A DNA stretch of 25,076 nucleotides from an uncultured Odoribacter sp. (GCA_910578985.1 CAJTSF010000031.1:1-25076); one strand, 5' to 3'. Numbered from the stretch's first letter, positions 16,227 through 24,766 are shown. Numbers and translations: made by a program. Notes: a model not told the origin generated them from the sequence alone.

Positions 16227-17795
16227 ATGAAAGTCATGAAAAGAATATTGATATACTTACTGTTTATTCCACTGTTTTCCTGCAACCAATGGTTGAATGT
16301 CGAGCCGGAGAACTCCGTGACGTTTAAGAATTATTTCAAAAGCGAAAGCGAACTGGAGGCATTTTACAATAGCATCGCTTCCAACATGAAACATGTCTGT
16401 TTCGGATGGGAACCTTATTTCTGGATTTCCATGGACGCGGACTATCCGTCTTACGACTTGGAAGGATATGAAAAACTGGACCCTCTCACCTATCTGCCGG
16501 AGGAATCCCAAACCTTGTTTACGAGTTGGGCGGGGTATTATAATGTGATTTATTTGTGCAATGTCATCATTGAGAACGAATATCGCTTTGAAAATATCAC
16601 GGAGGAACGCAAAGCCTTTTGGATTGCGCAAGCCCAGTTTGCCAAGGCGATGGCTTATTTCCGCGTTGCCCAGATTTGGGGAGACGCTCCCATAGCCCAA
16701 AGTTCGGAATCTATCGATGCCCAGGGCAAAAGTCCCGCACTGGAAGTTTTGAGGGAGGCCGCAAAAGCCGCAAAAGCCGCGCTGATTCTGCCGACTTATG
16801 AAGGGCTCAAGGACTCCAAAGGCAATAAAATCACCTCCAAGCAGTATGCCAATCTCGCCAGCGTGAATACGTTGCTTGCCCACATTTATGCCTGGATGGG
16901 CGGACTGACGGAAAATTCTGACTACTGGACGCAGGCGGAGGCTTATGCGACCACGGTCATTGAAGGGAAAGCCGGCGCATACGAACTGGAAAGCATCGAA
17001 GACCTGGTTCCTCATGTATTCGGGAAAAAGAGGTCAAGCCATGAAGTGATATTCTGCATCGACAACGACCCGTTGGATTACAGCGACCGGTATTGGGTGG
17101 ATTATCACGCCGAACAGCCGGGGCAATTGCTGCTGGCTTATCCTTACATAACGACGGATTCGAGCGCGATTGCGGAATTAGCCAACGACTCCGAGCGGTT
17201 GTACAACAAAATATCCGTTTCGGAAGTGGATAGGATCTATCGGGAAAAGGATGACGCACGCCGTCGGGAATTCTGGTATCAATTGGGTACCCTGCAATAT
17301 AAGAAATCCGATGGCGGTTATGTGACGACCCGCTTTGCCCATATCAACAAATGGAGGGATGTCATTATTCAGGAAAATACGGAACTCGTGCAGAACAGAC
17401 CGGTTATCGGTTCCGATTGCGATTGGATTTTTTGGCGGCTGGCGGATGTCATCCTGCTGCGTGCGGAATGCCGTGCCCGCCTGAACCGTGGCGACGCCGT
17501 CGATGACTTGAACCGAATCCGCCGTCGGGCAGAACTGAAGGATTACGATAACTCCCAAAGGCATGACTTGCGCAGGGAGATTTTCGAAGAAAGGCGCAGG
17601 GAGTTGTTCGGAGAAGGGCATTTCTATTTCGATGTGGTCCGGAACGGGTATTACAAAGAATACCTGGAGGGGAATTTCAAAAAACTGACCAAACAGGATG
17701 TCCGGAACGGGGCTCTTTATACTCCGGTGGCCATCACTGCATTTAACAAGAACACATTAATGACTCAAAATACATATTGGCAATGGAAACAATAA
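16227..17795 (+). CDS. SusD/RagB-like surface lipoprotein
   Basis: The 522-residue lipoprotein would form the hinged lid on the SusC barrel and capture the ligand. A short signal peptide ends in the lipobox FIPLFSC with Cys19 as the lipidated residue, followed by NQWLNVEPEN, a very typical SusD start. The TPR-like helical body includes FWIAQAQFAKAMAYFRVAQI, SVNTLLAHIYAWMGG and, near the end, WRLADVILLRAECRARLN, then DLRREIFEERRRELFGEG, which is the conserved C-terminal SusD signature. The length is normal. It begins 3 bp after susC and overlaps the next gene by 13 bp, so the lipoprotein genes are probably translated in a coupled way. No catalytic function is expected. Confidence 0.95.
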   Translation: MKVMKRILIYLLFIPLFSCNQWLNVEPENSVTFKNYFKSESELEAFYNSIASNMKHVCFGWEPYFWISMDADYPSYDLEGYEKLDPLTYLPEESQTLFTSWAGYYNVIYLCNVIIENEYRFENITEERKAFWIAQAQFAKAMAYFRVAQIWGDAPIAQSSESIDAQGKSPALEVLREAAKAAKAALILPTYEGLKDSKGNKITSKQYANLASVNTLLAHIYAWMGGLTENSDYWTQAEAYATTVIEGKAGAYELESIEDLVPHVFGKKRSSHEVIFCIDNDPLDYSDRYWVDYHAEQPGQLLLAYPYITTDSSAIAELANDSERLYNKISVSEVDRIYREKDDARRREFWYQLGTLQYKKSDGGYVTTRFAHINKWRDVIIQENTELVQNRPVIGSDCDWIFWRLADVILLRAECRARLNRGDAVDDLNRIRRRAELKDYDNSQRHDLRREIFEERRRELFGEGHFYFDVVRNGYYKEYLEGNFKKLTKQDVRNGALYTPVAITAFNKNTLMTQNTYWQWKQ

Positions 17796-18412
17796 AATAT
17801 TTACTGAAAAGCGCGGTTCTCATCGCTTTATTGGGTGCCGCTTCTTCTTGTACCAAATGGAATTATGTGGACGGGGGCGTGTCGCACGGGGTGCATGATT
17901 GCTCCATGTGGGATTACTTGAAGAAACAGCCTTGGGATTGGGATTCCACCCGGATAATGATTGAACATGCGGGATTGCGGGATTTGTTCGAAGGCAAAGG
18001 AGAACACGAACAGATTACTTTTCTGGGCGTGACGAATCTGAGCATTCAGACCTACCTGTTGCAAAACAAGTTGAAAAGGGTGACCGACCTCTCTCCCGAG
18101 TTTTGCCGGAAGACCCTGTCCAAGCTCATTATCCCGACACGTCTGATGGTCAAAGATGTTCCGCGCGGCGAACGGATAGCCAGCACGGGGGAGGAAGTAG
18201 GCGGAATGCGGACCAATTCCTTGGAAGGCTCATTGTTTATGTGGACGCATCAGGAACCTTATCTCGAGATGGAAGAGATGGGGGAAGTGTCCCTGTATTT
18301 CAAAATCGATGGGGCGTCCACCAGCCTGCGCGTGTATTCGACCGACATTCAGACCCACAACGGGGTCGTACAGGCGCTGGGGTATAATTTTTTGTTCAAT
18401 AACATAAATTGA
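17783..18412 (+). CDS. Fasciclin (FAS1)-like lipoprotein
   Basis: The 209-residue protein begins at ATG 17783, inside the end of susD; a TTG at 17777 is in frame but less likely. The signal peptide ends AASSC with lipid-carrying Cys23. The body, about residues 35-209, follows the FAS1 pattern: ITFLGVTNLSIQTYL corresponds to the first conserved FAS1 block, RVTDLSPEFCRKTLSKLIIP to the helix before the second block, and TDIQTHNGVVQALGYNF to the closing NG(V/I) motif. FAS1 domains mediate adhesion or ligand binding in other systems; here it could be an accessory surface protein beside SusD. The divergence is high, so the family assignment is moderate and function is inferred only from position. 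Confidence 0.68.
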   Translation: METIKYLLKSAVLIALLGAASSCTKWNYVDGGVSHGVHDCSMWDYLKKQPWDWDSTRIMIEHAGLRDLFEGKGEHEQITFLGVTNLSIQTYLLQNKLKRVTDLSPEFCRKTLSKLIIPTRLMVKDVPRGERIASTGEEVGGMRTNSLEGSLFMWTHQEPYLEMEEMGEVSLYFKIDGASTSLRVYSTDIQTHNGVVQALGYNFLFNNIN

Positions 18413-18420
18413 TACGAGTG

Positions 18421-19197
18421 ATGAAAAAAACATTTTATCTGTTCGCTTTATTGCTGCTGTGTGCCGCATCCGGCTGCAACAAGCCCGGAATCGGTTATCT
18501 GTATGCGGATAAGGCAGCCTATTCGATAGATACCATGCGAATCGTCAGGATTTCCAATATGCAAAATAAGATTGCGGATTTACAGGAAATCTTTCAAAGT
18601 TATCCCTCCCACATCACCAAGTTGATGAGTGAGACCGACGAACTGCAAAAAGATTATGATGTCAAGGAGAAAAGACGCCAGGAGATGTATGATGAGTTCA
18701 ACCAATTGAGAAACCAGTATAACAACGCCTTGGAAGCGGATAAGCCGTATTACCAGTTGTTGATGGATTCGTTGGAGAAGGTCTACATCCATTGGAAAGA
18801 TACGGTCCTGGGGGATGTGGGAAAAGCCATCCGCGACAATAAAAGCGAAATCGTCAAGGAAAGTGACAAATTGGGCATGCCCGATCCTTATGATTTACAG
18901 GAGGAGATTGTCGGCTTGCAGAAGCAGTTGGGTGATAAAATCCCTTGGACGAGCATGCAAATCGAGCAGATATTGGGAACGGAACCGTTAATCTATTCTT
19001 TGGCGAAGATTGAAAGCGACCGGGGAGAAAACGCGGCGGCGGATTTTGCCCGCTATCTGACCGTCATCGGGGGAGGGCGCATCTATGTCGATAGCGCGGT
19101 GGATTCACCCGAGGGGATGTATTACGTTTCCCTGCTGGTTGAAAACGAAGGCCATTCCGCCTTATTGGAAAACGTATTCACTTTCATCATCGAATAA
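18421..19197 (+). CDS. Lipoprotein with central coiled coil, function unknown
   Basis: The 258-residue protein begins at ATG 18421, 8 bp after the preceding gene. In-frame TTG 18409 and GTG 18418 lie just upstream but are less likely starts. The signal peptide ends CAASGC with lipidated Cys19. After a short start (GIGYLYADKAAYSIDTM), residues of about 40-165 are helical with heptad-like spacing and many charged residues (ELQKDYDVKEKRRQEMYDEF, NQLRNQYNNALEADK), predicting a coiled coil. The C-terminus (about 180-258) is beta-rich: KIPWTSMQIEQILGTEPLIY, GGGRIYVDSAVDSPEGMYYV, LLENVFTFII. It looks like a small beta-sandwich ligand or cell-surface domain interrupted by a helical hairpin. I do not recognise a named family. 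Position in the SusCD operon suggests a surface accessory subunit. Confidence 0.8.
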   Translation: MKKTFYLFALLLLCAASGCNKPGIGYLYADKAAYSIDTMRIVRISNMQNKIADLQEIFQSYPSHITKLMSETDELQKDYDVKEKRRQEMYDEFNQLRNQYNNALEADKPYYQLLMDSLEKVYIHWKDTVLGDVGKAIRDNKSEIVKESDKLGMPDPYDLQEEIVGLQKQLGDKIPWTSMQIEQILGTEPLIYSLAKIESDRGENAAADFARYLTVIGGGRIYVDSAVDSPEGMYYVSLLVENEGHSALLENVFTFIIE

Positions 19198-19211
19198 TCT
19201 TTTCAAATCGC

Positions 19212-20498
19212 ATGTCTATGAAACACATTGCATTCAAAATCATACTGGTGTTTGCCGGATTATGGAACACCGCATCCGCTCAAATCAACTTTTTCGAAGG
19301 CACTTTCCGTGAGGCGCTGACCCAGGCGAAAAAAGAGAAGAAAGCCGTTTTCATCGATTTCTATGCCCATTGGTGCGAGCCTTGTAAAATCATGGAGAAA
19401 GAGGTCTTTTCCATGCCGGAGGTCGGGGAGTATCTCAATCGGAAGTTCGTGTGCTGCAAGCTCAATGTGGAGGCTCCGGAAAACAAAGAAACCGTGCAGA
19501 CCTACCAGGTGAGCGTGCTGCCCACCATGTTGTTCCTCAATGAAAAAGGAGAAGTGCTCCGGACACTGAACGGGGTTTCCGCTCCGGATGCTTTCATCCG
19601 CGAGGCGATGATTGCGACCGGCGAGGCGTTGAGTTTCGAACAGTTATACAACAAAGCCAAGAAAAACAAGAAAGACTTGCAGTTGCGGCAGGAATTGCTG
19701 ACGGAAGCCCCGGCTTTCTTCAGCACCCTGCAGGGATACGAGCGGCAAAAGTGGGGAATCAGGATAGAGACTCTCTTTGAAGAGTATCTGGCGGCGAAAA
19801 CGGTCGAGCATATGGACAATCCGGAGGATTTCATGCTGTTGGTCATGTTCCATCCGCAAAAGGAGAAGAACGATCCGATATTCGACGCCTTGATCCGGCA
19901 TTATCCGGCATATGTCGCCAACGTGGGCAAAGCCGAAGTGGACCGCTACATCATCGGATTGTTCAACAGCTACATCATTTCCCTTTGTCGCAACGGGAAA
20001 TCGGAGTACAAGCAGGAATTGGAGCGCTTGAACGGCGACCTGGGCGTCGTTTACGGAGAAATCCCGTTCGGCAAACTCACCGCATTCGAAGCCATCAACC
20101 TCCTTGCGGACGGCTATTATAACCTCTACCGCAAGAACACCGACCTCTTTTTCGACAAGATGAACCAATATTTCGACGGCGCCGGAGAGGTTGCCACCGC
20201 CAATAACTACACCATGCCGGTGGAGGACCTGTTTTCCCTGTATCAGGGAAAGATTCCGGAGAACGCTTATCCGAAAGTGATTCCTTGGCTGGAAAAGTCA
20301 TTGGAATTTCCGCAGATGTCCACCCAGTTGCGGGCGCGTGTCCTGTGCTTGCTCGGAGAGTGCTATAAAGAAATGGGCAACCTGGAGAAAGCGAAACAAT
20401 GTTTCAACCAGGCATTCCTGGTCAGCGCGGAGGTGGAGGATAAGGTCGCGATGGTCAAATTGCAGCAAATGATTAAAAATCGCTTGGAGAATTTATGA
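19212..20498 (+). CDS. Periplasmic thioredoxin-fold protein with C-terminal helical repeats
   Basis: The 428-residue protein carries a signal peptide (IILVFAGLWNTASAQ, likely cut after Ala23), so it acts in the periplasm. The thioredoxin domain occupies about residues 25-135: VFIDFYAHWCEPCK has the redox pair Cys55 and Cys58 (CEPC), and SVLPTM holds the cis-proline (Pro104). The remaining 290 residues are mostly helical and end in a TPR-like repeat (LRARVLCLLGECYKEMGNLE). Such proteins reduce or isomerise disulfides; inside this operon it could open disulfide bonds of an imported peptide before proteolysis. The start is ATG 19212 or ATG 19218, 14-20 bp after the previous stop. Its stop overlaps the start of the M16 gene by four bases (ATGA), indicating translational coupling of the two. 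Confidence 0.9.
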   Translation: MSMKHIAFKIILVFAGLWNTASAQINFFEGTFREALTQAKKEKKAVFIDFYAHWCEPCKIMEKEVFSMPEVGEYLNRKFVCCKLNVEAPENKETVQTYQVSVLPTMLFLNEKGEVLRTLNGVSAPDAFIREAMIATGEALSFEQLYNKAKKNKKDLQLRQELLTEAPAFFSTLQGYERQKWGIRIETLFEEYLAAKTVEHMDNPEDFMLLVMFHPQKEKNDPIFDALIRHYPAYVANVGKAEVDRYIIGLFNSYIISLCRNGKSEYKQELERLNGDLGVVYGEIPFGKLTAFEAINLLADGYYNLYRKNTDLFFDKMNQYFDGAGEVATANNYTMPVEDLFSLYQGKIPENAYPKVIPWLEKSLEFPQMSTQLRARVLCLLGECYKEMGNLEKAKQCFNQAFLVSAEVEDKVAMVKLQQMIKNRLENL

Positions 20499-23299
20499 AA
20501 CGACTGATTTTATTAGCGGTCCTCTTGGCCGGCGGGTTCTCCGGCATCCGGGCGCAGGAGTATTCCGGGGAATTCCGCCATGCGCGGTTGAAAAACGGCT
20601 TGACGTATTATATCAGACAGACCAAAGCCCAGCCGGGAACAGCGGATTTCTATCTCGTGCAGAATGTGGGCGCCCTGATGGAAGAGGATCACCAGAACGG
20701 GCTGGCGCATGTGCTGGAGCACATGGCATTCCATGCCACCGCCTCTTTTCCCGACGGCGTTCCGGCTTTCCTGCAACGTCACGGGATCTCCGCCTTCAAT
20801 GCGGTCACCCGTTATGACGAAACGATTTACAACATCAACAACGTTCCGGTTGTTTCGCAGGAAGTGGTGGACTCCTGTCTGCTGGTGCTGCGGGACTGGT
20901 CGGGTTTCCTGACCTTGAAGGAGGAGGATATGGACCGAGAGCGCAAGGTGATTCGGGAAGAACGGCGTATGCGCATGACGCTCGCCAAGCGGATACAGGG
21001 CATGGCGGAACCCTACCTGTATAACCACAGCAAGTATGCCACCCACAACATCATCGGTACGGTGGAAGTCGTCAGAGATTTCACGCCCGGGCAGTTGAGG
21101 GATTATTACAAGGATTTTTATCGTCCCGACCAACAGGCAGTCATTGTCTTGGGAGACATCGACGCGGAGAAAATCGAGGCGGAGGTGAAAAGGCTTTTCG
21201 CCCCGATACCCAAGCGCACGAACCCCAAACCCCGTCTGACCTATGAAATCGAGGACAACCCCGAACCGTTGTACGCCCGATTGATTGACAAGGATATTGC
21301 CGGGCATTCCATGATGCTGTCGAAACGCAAGCGGAATCCCCGCATCGACAGCCGGGAAAGCATGATCCGGGAAATCGTGTTGCGCGATTTGTACAACGAT
21401 ATCATGGGAGGATTCCTGTCGGAATACGTGGAAGCCGGAGAGTCCTATATCCTGACCGCCGGCGTCAGCCTGTACGACATGGTGAGGAACTATGACAACC
21501 TGACCCTCATGTTGAACGCCGTCCCCGGCAAGGAAAAGGAGGCGTTGCGGCAATTGCTCGACTTCGTGTCGCAGGTGCACCGCCACGGATTTACGGATGA
21601 AATCCTCCGTCCCGTTTTCGAGAACTACCAACACAGCATCCGCGAAGGACTGAAACGGGACGAGCTCTCCATGCCGAAAAACCTCTTCCTTCAGATTTAT
21701 CAGGATAACTTCCTGCTGAAACATCCGCTTTGCAGCATCCGGGAGAAGCTGGAAACCACTTTGTCGGTGGTGGACACCTTGTCCGCGCAGACTTTCCGTT
21801 CCTGGATTTCCGGTTGGTATGACAACGACGACAACTGGGTGTTCCTCATGCAGGGGAATGACGCTTCCTATCCCTTCCCCGATGCCGGGGAAATCCTGGA
21901 TATGATTCGGGCGTCCCGCACCGCCGAAACCGAACTGCCCGGACAGTCCGCCATCGCGGAGGAGGAACTGGAGCGTCCCGTGGATTTCGAACTTCCGGAA
22001 GGGAAAATCGTGAAAAGCAAGCCGATGAAGGACTTGGGGGCGGAGGAATGGACATTAAGCAACGGCGCCAAAGTCTACTACAAATATGTGGACGGCACGC
22101 GGGGCGTTTTCAGCCTTTTGGCGCAGAGCGAGGGAGGACGTTCCCTCCTGGCGGCGGAAGACCTGCCGTCGGCGGACGCCTTGTCGGCACTGACCTTGCA
22201 GAGCGGCATCCACAAGTTGGACGCCAGGACGCTCAAACTCCTGGTCAATGTCCACCCGATGGATTTGAAGTTTTTGCTGGACGAAAAGACCGAAAACATG
22301 CAATTGACGGGCAATGTCCGGGACATCGACCTTGCCTTTCAACTCTTTTACCTGGCCGTGGAGCGTCCGCGTTTCGACAGCATCCGCTTCGAACGTTTCC
22401 TTGCCCTCAGCCGTCTGTCGGAGAGCAACAGCCGTCCCACGGTCAATGATACCATCCGGGACGCCTTGACCTCCGTGCGGCGCATCGAGTCGCCCCGCCT
22501 TTGGAAGAAAGATTCCGCCTACTATGCGGCGATGGATTACGGCCGTATGGTGGAGATTTTCCGGGAACGCTTTCAGGATGCTTCCGACTTCACCTTTTAT
22601 TTGGTGGGGGATGTGGACCGGGAAGAGGCACGGCGGTTGTCCGCCCGTTATCTCGGTGCGTTGTCGTCCGCCCACCGGCAGGAAAAGTCCGTGCACCATG
22701 TGTACGACCGGGAAGGAGACATCACGCAGGACATCGAGGTCGGCTTGCCGGACCGGAAATACATGGTCAGCATCGAATACCGGAACGACTTGAAGACCAC
22801 CCCTTCCGAAGAGTTGTGCATGCGCATCCTGCAAACCTATCTCCAGTATCGGCTGACCGACAAAATCCGCGGCAACGAGAGCGCCGCTTATGCCGTGCAG
22901 GTGCAGGGTGAGGCAACGACCGTGCCTTACCGTCAGGAGCTGTTTGTCCGTTTTGCCACCGACCTGGACAGAGGTCCCCGGATGCGTGCCGTCGTGCATG
23001 AGCAGATACGGCAACTCCTGCAAGAGGGCATTTCGGACGAAGAGGTGGAAGACCTCGTTCTGTTCCTCAAAAAAGAAGAACAGGCGGGCAGAGACGCCGC
23101 TTACAACAGCATCGATTTTTGGACGGAGAATCTCCGCTATTTCCATGCGACGGGCAAGCGCATCGACGACCCCCGCTTTTTCGACAAAATCATCTCCAAA
23201 ATCAAAGGGAAGGATGTGCATGCCTTTGCCCGGAGGTTCTTTGCCGATGCGGAGTGCGTGGACTTGGTGATTAAATCGAAACCGGAAATGAATGATTAA
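20495..23299 (+). CDS. Periplasmic M16 zinc protease (PqqL/pitrilysin-like)
   Basis: The 934-residue protein has a signal peptide (MKRLILLAVLLAGGFSGIRA, probably cut before QEYSG), so it is periplasmic. The inverted zinc motif HVLEH is at residues 72-76 (His72, Glu75 catalytic, His76), and the distal glutamate is Glu155 or Glu156 in VIREERRMRM. The chain has the usual two-unit layout: an active M16 N-terminal half and an inactive C-terminal half (seen around YLVGDVDREEA and YMVSIEYRNDL). The length matches E. coli PqqL, about 930 residues. M16 enzymes enclose and cut peptides small enough to enter their chamber. In Proteobacteria, relatives of this protein (FusC, PqqL) process or are linked to ligands imported by TonB-dependent transporters. 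Here the ATGA overlap with the thioredoxin gene and the linkage to SusCD suggest a similar job. Confidence 0.94.
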   Translation: MKRLILLAVLLAGGFSGIRAQEYSGEFRHARLKNGLTYYIRQTKAQPGTADFYLVQNVGALMEEDHQNGLAHVLEHMAFHATASFPDGVPAFLQRHGISAFNAVTRYDETIYNINNVPVVSQEVVDSCLLVLRDWSGFLTLKEEDMDRERKVIREERRMRMTLAKRIQGMAEPYLYNHSKYATHNIIGTVEVVRDFTPGQLRDYYKDFYRPDQQAVIVLGDIDAEKIEAEVKRLFAPIPKRTNPKPRLTYEIEDNPEPLYARLIDKDIAGHSMMLSKRKRNPRIDSRESMIREIVLRDLYNDIMGGFLSEYVEAGESYILTAGVSLYDMVRNYDNLTLMLNAVPGKEKEALRQLLDFVSQVHRHGFTDEILRPVFENYQHSIREGLKRDELSMPKNLFLQIYQDNFLLKHPLCSIREKLETTLSVVDTLSAQTFRSWISGWYDNDDNWVFLMQGNDASYPFPDAGEILDMIRASRTAETELPGQSAIAEEELERPVDFELPEGKIVKSKPMKDLGAEEWTLSNGAKVYYKYVDGTRGVFSLLAQSEGGRSLLAAEDLPSADALSALTLQSGIHKLDARTLKLLVNVHPMDLKFLLDEKTENMQLTGNVRDIDLAFQLFYLAVERPRFDSIRFERFLALSRLSESNSRPTVNDTIRDALTSVRRIESPRLWKKDSAYYAAMDYGRMVEIFRERFQDASDFTFYLVGDVDREEARRLSARYLGALSSAHRQEKSVHHVYDREGDITQDIEVGLPDRKYMVSIEYRNDLKTTPSEELCMRILQTYLQYRLTDKIRGNESAAYAVQVQGEATTVPYRQELFVRFATDLDRGPRMRAVVHEQIRQLLQEGISDEEVEDLVLFLKKEEQAGRDAAYNSIDFWTENLRYFHATGKRIDDPRFFDKIISKIKGKDVHAFARRFFADAECVDLVIKSKPEMND

Positions 23300-23338
23300 A
23301 CCCAATTTTTTTAGTATAAACCTTAAAACCAAAAAAGT

Positions 23339-24640
23339 ATGAAAAAGATTTGGATGATTTTACTGATGGCGTGCAGCGTGTACGCATTGACGGCATGTTC
23401 TGAAAAAGAGGACGGACCGAAAGATTTGCCTTTTACTGTGGAAATGGAAAACACGGCGTATCGGGGAGAGGATTTTGTCATTAAAGGTACCGGTTTCGAG
23501 ACCACTGCGAAATTTTTCTTGAGAGACGAAGCAGGTAATGAAACTCCTTTGAATATTGTCGGAGGGGTTACGGAAACCCAAGTGAAAGTCGATGTTCCAA
23601 CTGATTTGAAAGCCGGAAAGTACACGGTGGTTTTAGTTCAAACTGGCGGGAGCTGGGATTTGAAAGAAATTACCGTTACAGGTGTTTATGGTATCGCCTA
23701 TCCGACAGAGTTGCGTTTTGGAAAGGACATTGTCATTACCGGAGAAGGCTTTGACGAAACGGTGAAAGTATATGTGGAATTAGAAGACGGTACACGTTCG
23801 GATGAATTGGAAATTACCAATAGTACCGATAAAGAACTGGTTTGTAAATTTCCTGATAATCTGCATCACGGGCAACTTTGTATGGTAGTTCTCGTTCAAG
23901 GTGAGAAAGAATATAAGTCGGATAAAGTGCAAACTTTTGTCATTAAAAGACTGAAAAGCATTGGAAAAATGGAAGCTGGTTATTGGGATTTAGATACTGG
24001 TGAGTGGGTTGATGAGCCATATTTAAGTCTTACAGAATTTGTCTATGATGGTGAACAGTTGAAACAGGTTAAAAATCCGAATGATGATATTGTAAACATC
24101 ACTTATCCTGATGAGAATAGCATAGAAGCAATGTCTGAAGATCAAGATGCGCTGGAAGCTACCAGTATCGTGTTTATGTTGGATGGAAAGCAGGTTCGTT
24201 CGTGTAATATGTATGACCCGATAGCCTATGAAGAGGTTGCTTATACTTGGGAGTATGTGGACAATTATTTGGAAAAGATAACTTCAACAAATAAATTTGC
24301 TGGTAGTGCATGTGCGTTTACGTTTGTTGATGGGAATTTGAAAGATTTGGAATTGAATGGTATAAATTCATTCGAATACGGGGATAAATTTGCTTATGGC
24401 TTGGATATGGCAGCTTGGATTATTGCTCAAAATGATTATTTGTTGCCGTATGCTATTTATCTTGACTTGTTAGGGAAAAAGTCTTTGAACCTCCCTGTCA
24501 AATATTATCCGAGTAGTGGAGAAGGGAGTGGGGTTGATTTGGAATATGAGTATGATGCACAGGGATATGTGACTAAATTGACTATACCAGCTCTTTTTGA
24601 ATGGGAAGAAGTAAAGGTTTACGAATTTATTTGGGAATAA
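23339..24640 (+). CDS. IPT/TIG-domain surface lipoprotein with DUF4595-like C-terminus
   Basis: The 433-residue protein begins at ATG 23339, 39 bp after the M16 gene. The signal peptide ends YALTAC with Cys20. The next residues, SEKEDGPKD, are acid-rich and resemble the lipoprotein export signal that sends proteins to the cell surface in Bacteroidota. Two immunoglobulin-like IPT/TIG domains follow at about residues 31-110 (FVIKGTGFETTAKFFL) and 118-206 (DIVITGEGFDETVKVYV). The rest, about 210-433, has repeated tyrosine-rich strands (LTEFVYDGEQLKQVKN, VDLEYEYDAQGYVTKLTI) like DUF4595. Such proteins probably bind ligand at the surface beside SusD. The 3' two-thirds are noticeably AT-richer than the M16 gene. 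It is the last gene before the operon terminator. Confidence 0.82.
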   Translation: MKKIWMILLMACSVYALTACSEKEDGPKDLPFTVEMENTAYRGEDFVIKGTGFETTAKFFLRDEAGNETPLNIVGGVTETQVKVDVPTDLKAGKYTVVLVQTGGSWDLKEITVTGVYGIAYPTELRFGKDIVITGEGFDETVKVYVELEDGTRSDELEITNSTDKELVCKFPDNLHHGQLCMVVLVQGEKEYKSDKVQTFVIKRLKSIGKMEAGYWDLDTGEWVDEPYLSLTEFVYDGEQLKQVKNPNDDIVNITYPDENSIEAMSEDQDALEATSIVFMLDGKQVRSCNMYDPIAYEEVAYTWEYVDNYLEKITSTNKFAGSACAFTFVDGNLKDLELNGINSFEYGDKFAYGLDMAAWIIAQNDYLLPYAIYLDLLGKKSLNLPVKYYPSSGEGSGVDLEYEYDAQGYVTKLTIPALFEWEEVKVYEFIWE

Positions 24641-24676
24641 GTGTTCATCGGACGCATAATAGTTGGTTATGATGTG

Positions 24677-24708
24677 AATAGCCCGGCACGATGCCGGGCT
24701 ATTTTTTT
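24677..24708 (+). terminator. Rho-independent terminator of the SusCD operon
   Basis: AATAGCCCGGCA (24677-24688) and TGCCGGGCTATT (24692-24703) form a perfect 12-bp stem with a CGA loop, followed by a T-run to 24708. It lies 36 bp after the lipoprotein stop and is the only strong terminator seen since the sigma gene, which supports one long operon. Confidence 0.93.
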
Positions 24709-24727
24709 GGTGTTCTCATGGAACACC
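24709..24727. repeat. Palindrome GGTGTTC-N5-GAACACC
   Basis: A perfect inverted repeat with 7-bp arms (24709-24715 and 24721-24727) and a 5-base spacer follows directly after the operon terminator. It could be a regulator binding site or a second small hairpin. No protein can be assigned to it from the window. Confidence 0.6.
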
Positions 24728-24766
24728 TCCCATATACCTCCCATTCTCCTCCCATATTCAGCCCAT
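24726..24766. repeat. Helically phased CCTCCCAT/CCCAT direct repeats, 11-bp period
   Basis: CCTCCCAT occurs at 24726-24733, 24737-24744 and 24748-24755, and the core CCCAT again at 24762-24766. All four cores are exactly 11 bp apart, about one helical turn. The spacers are not conserved in sequence. On the downstream side, TATGG occurs at 24781-24785 and 24792-24796, also 11 bp apart. The array is 50 bp upstream of the promoter of the second ECF sigma gene. Confidence 0.8.

Noticed and set aside
24726..24766. A CRISPR array
   Set aside because: The repeats are 8 bases at 11-bp spacing with no unique spacers of CRISPR length and no cas genes.
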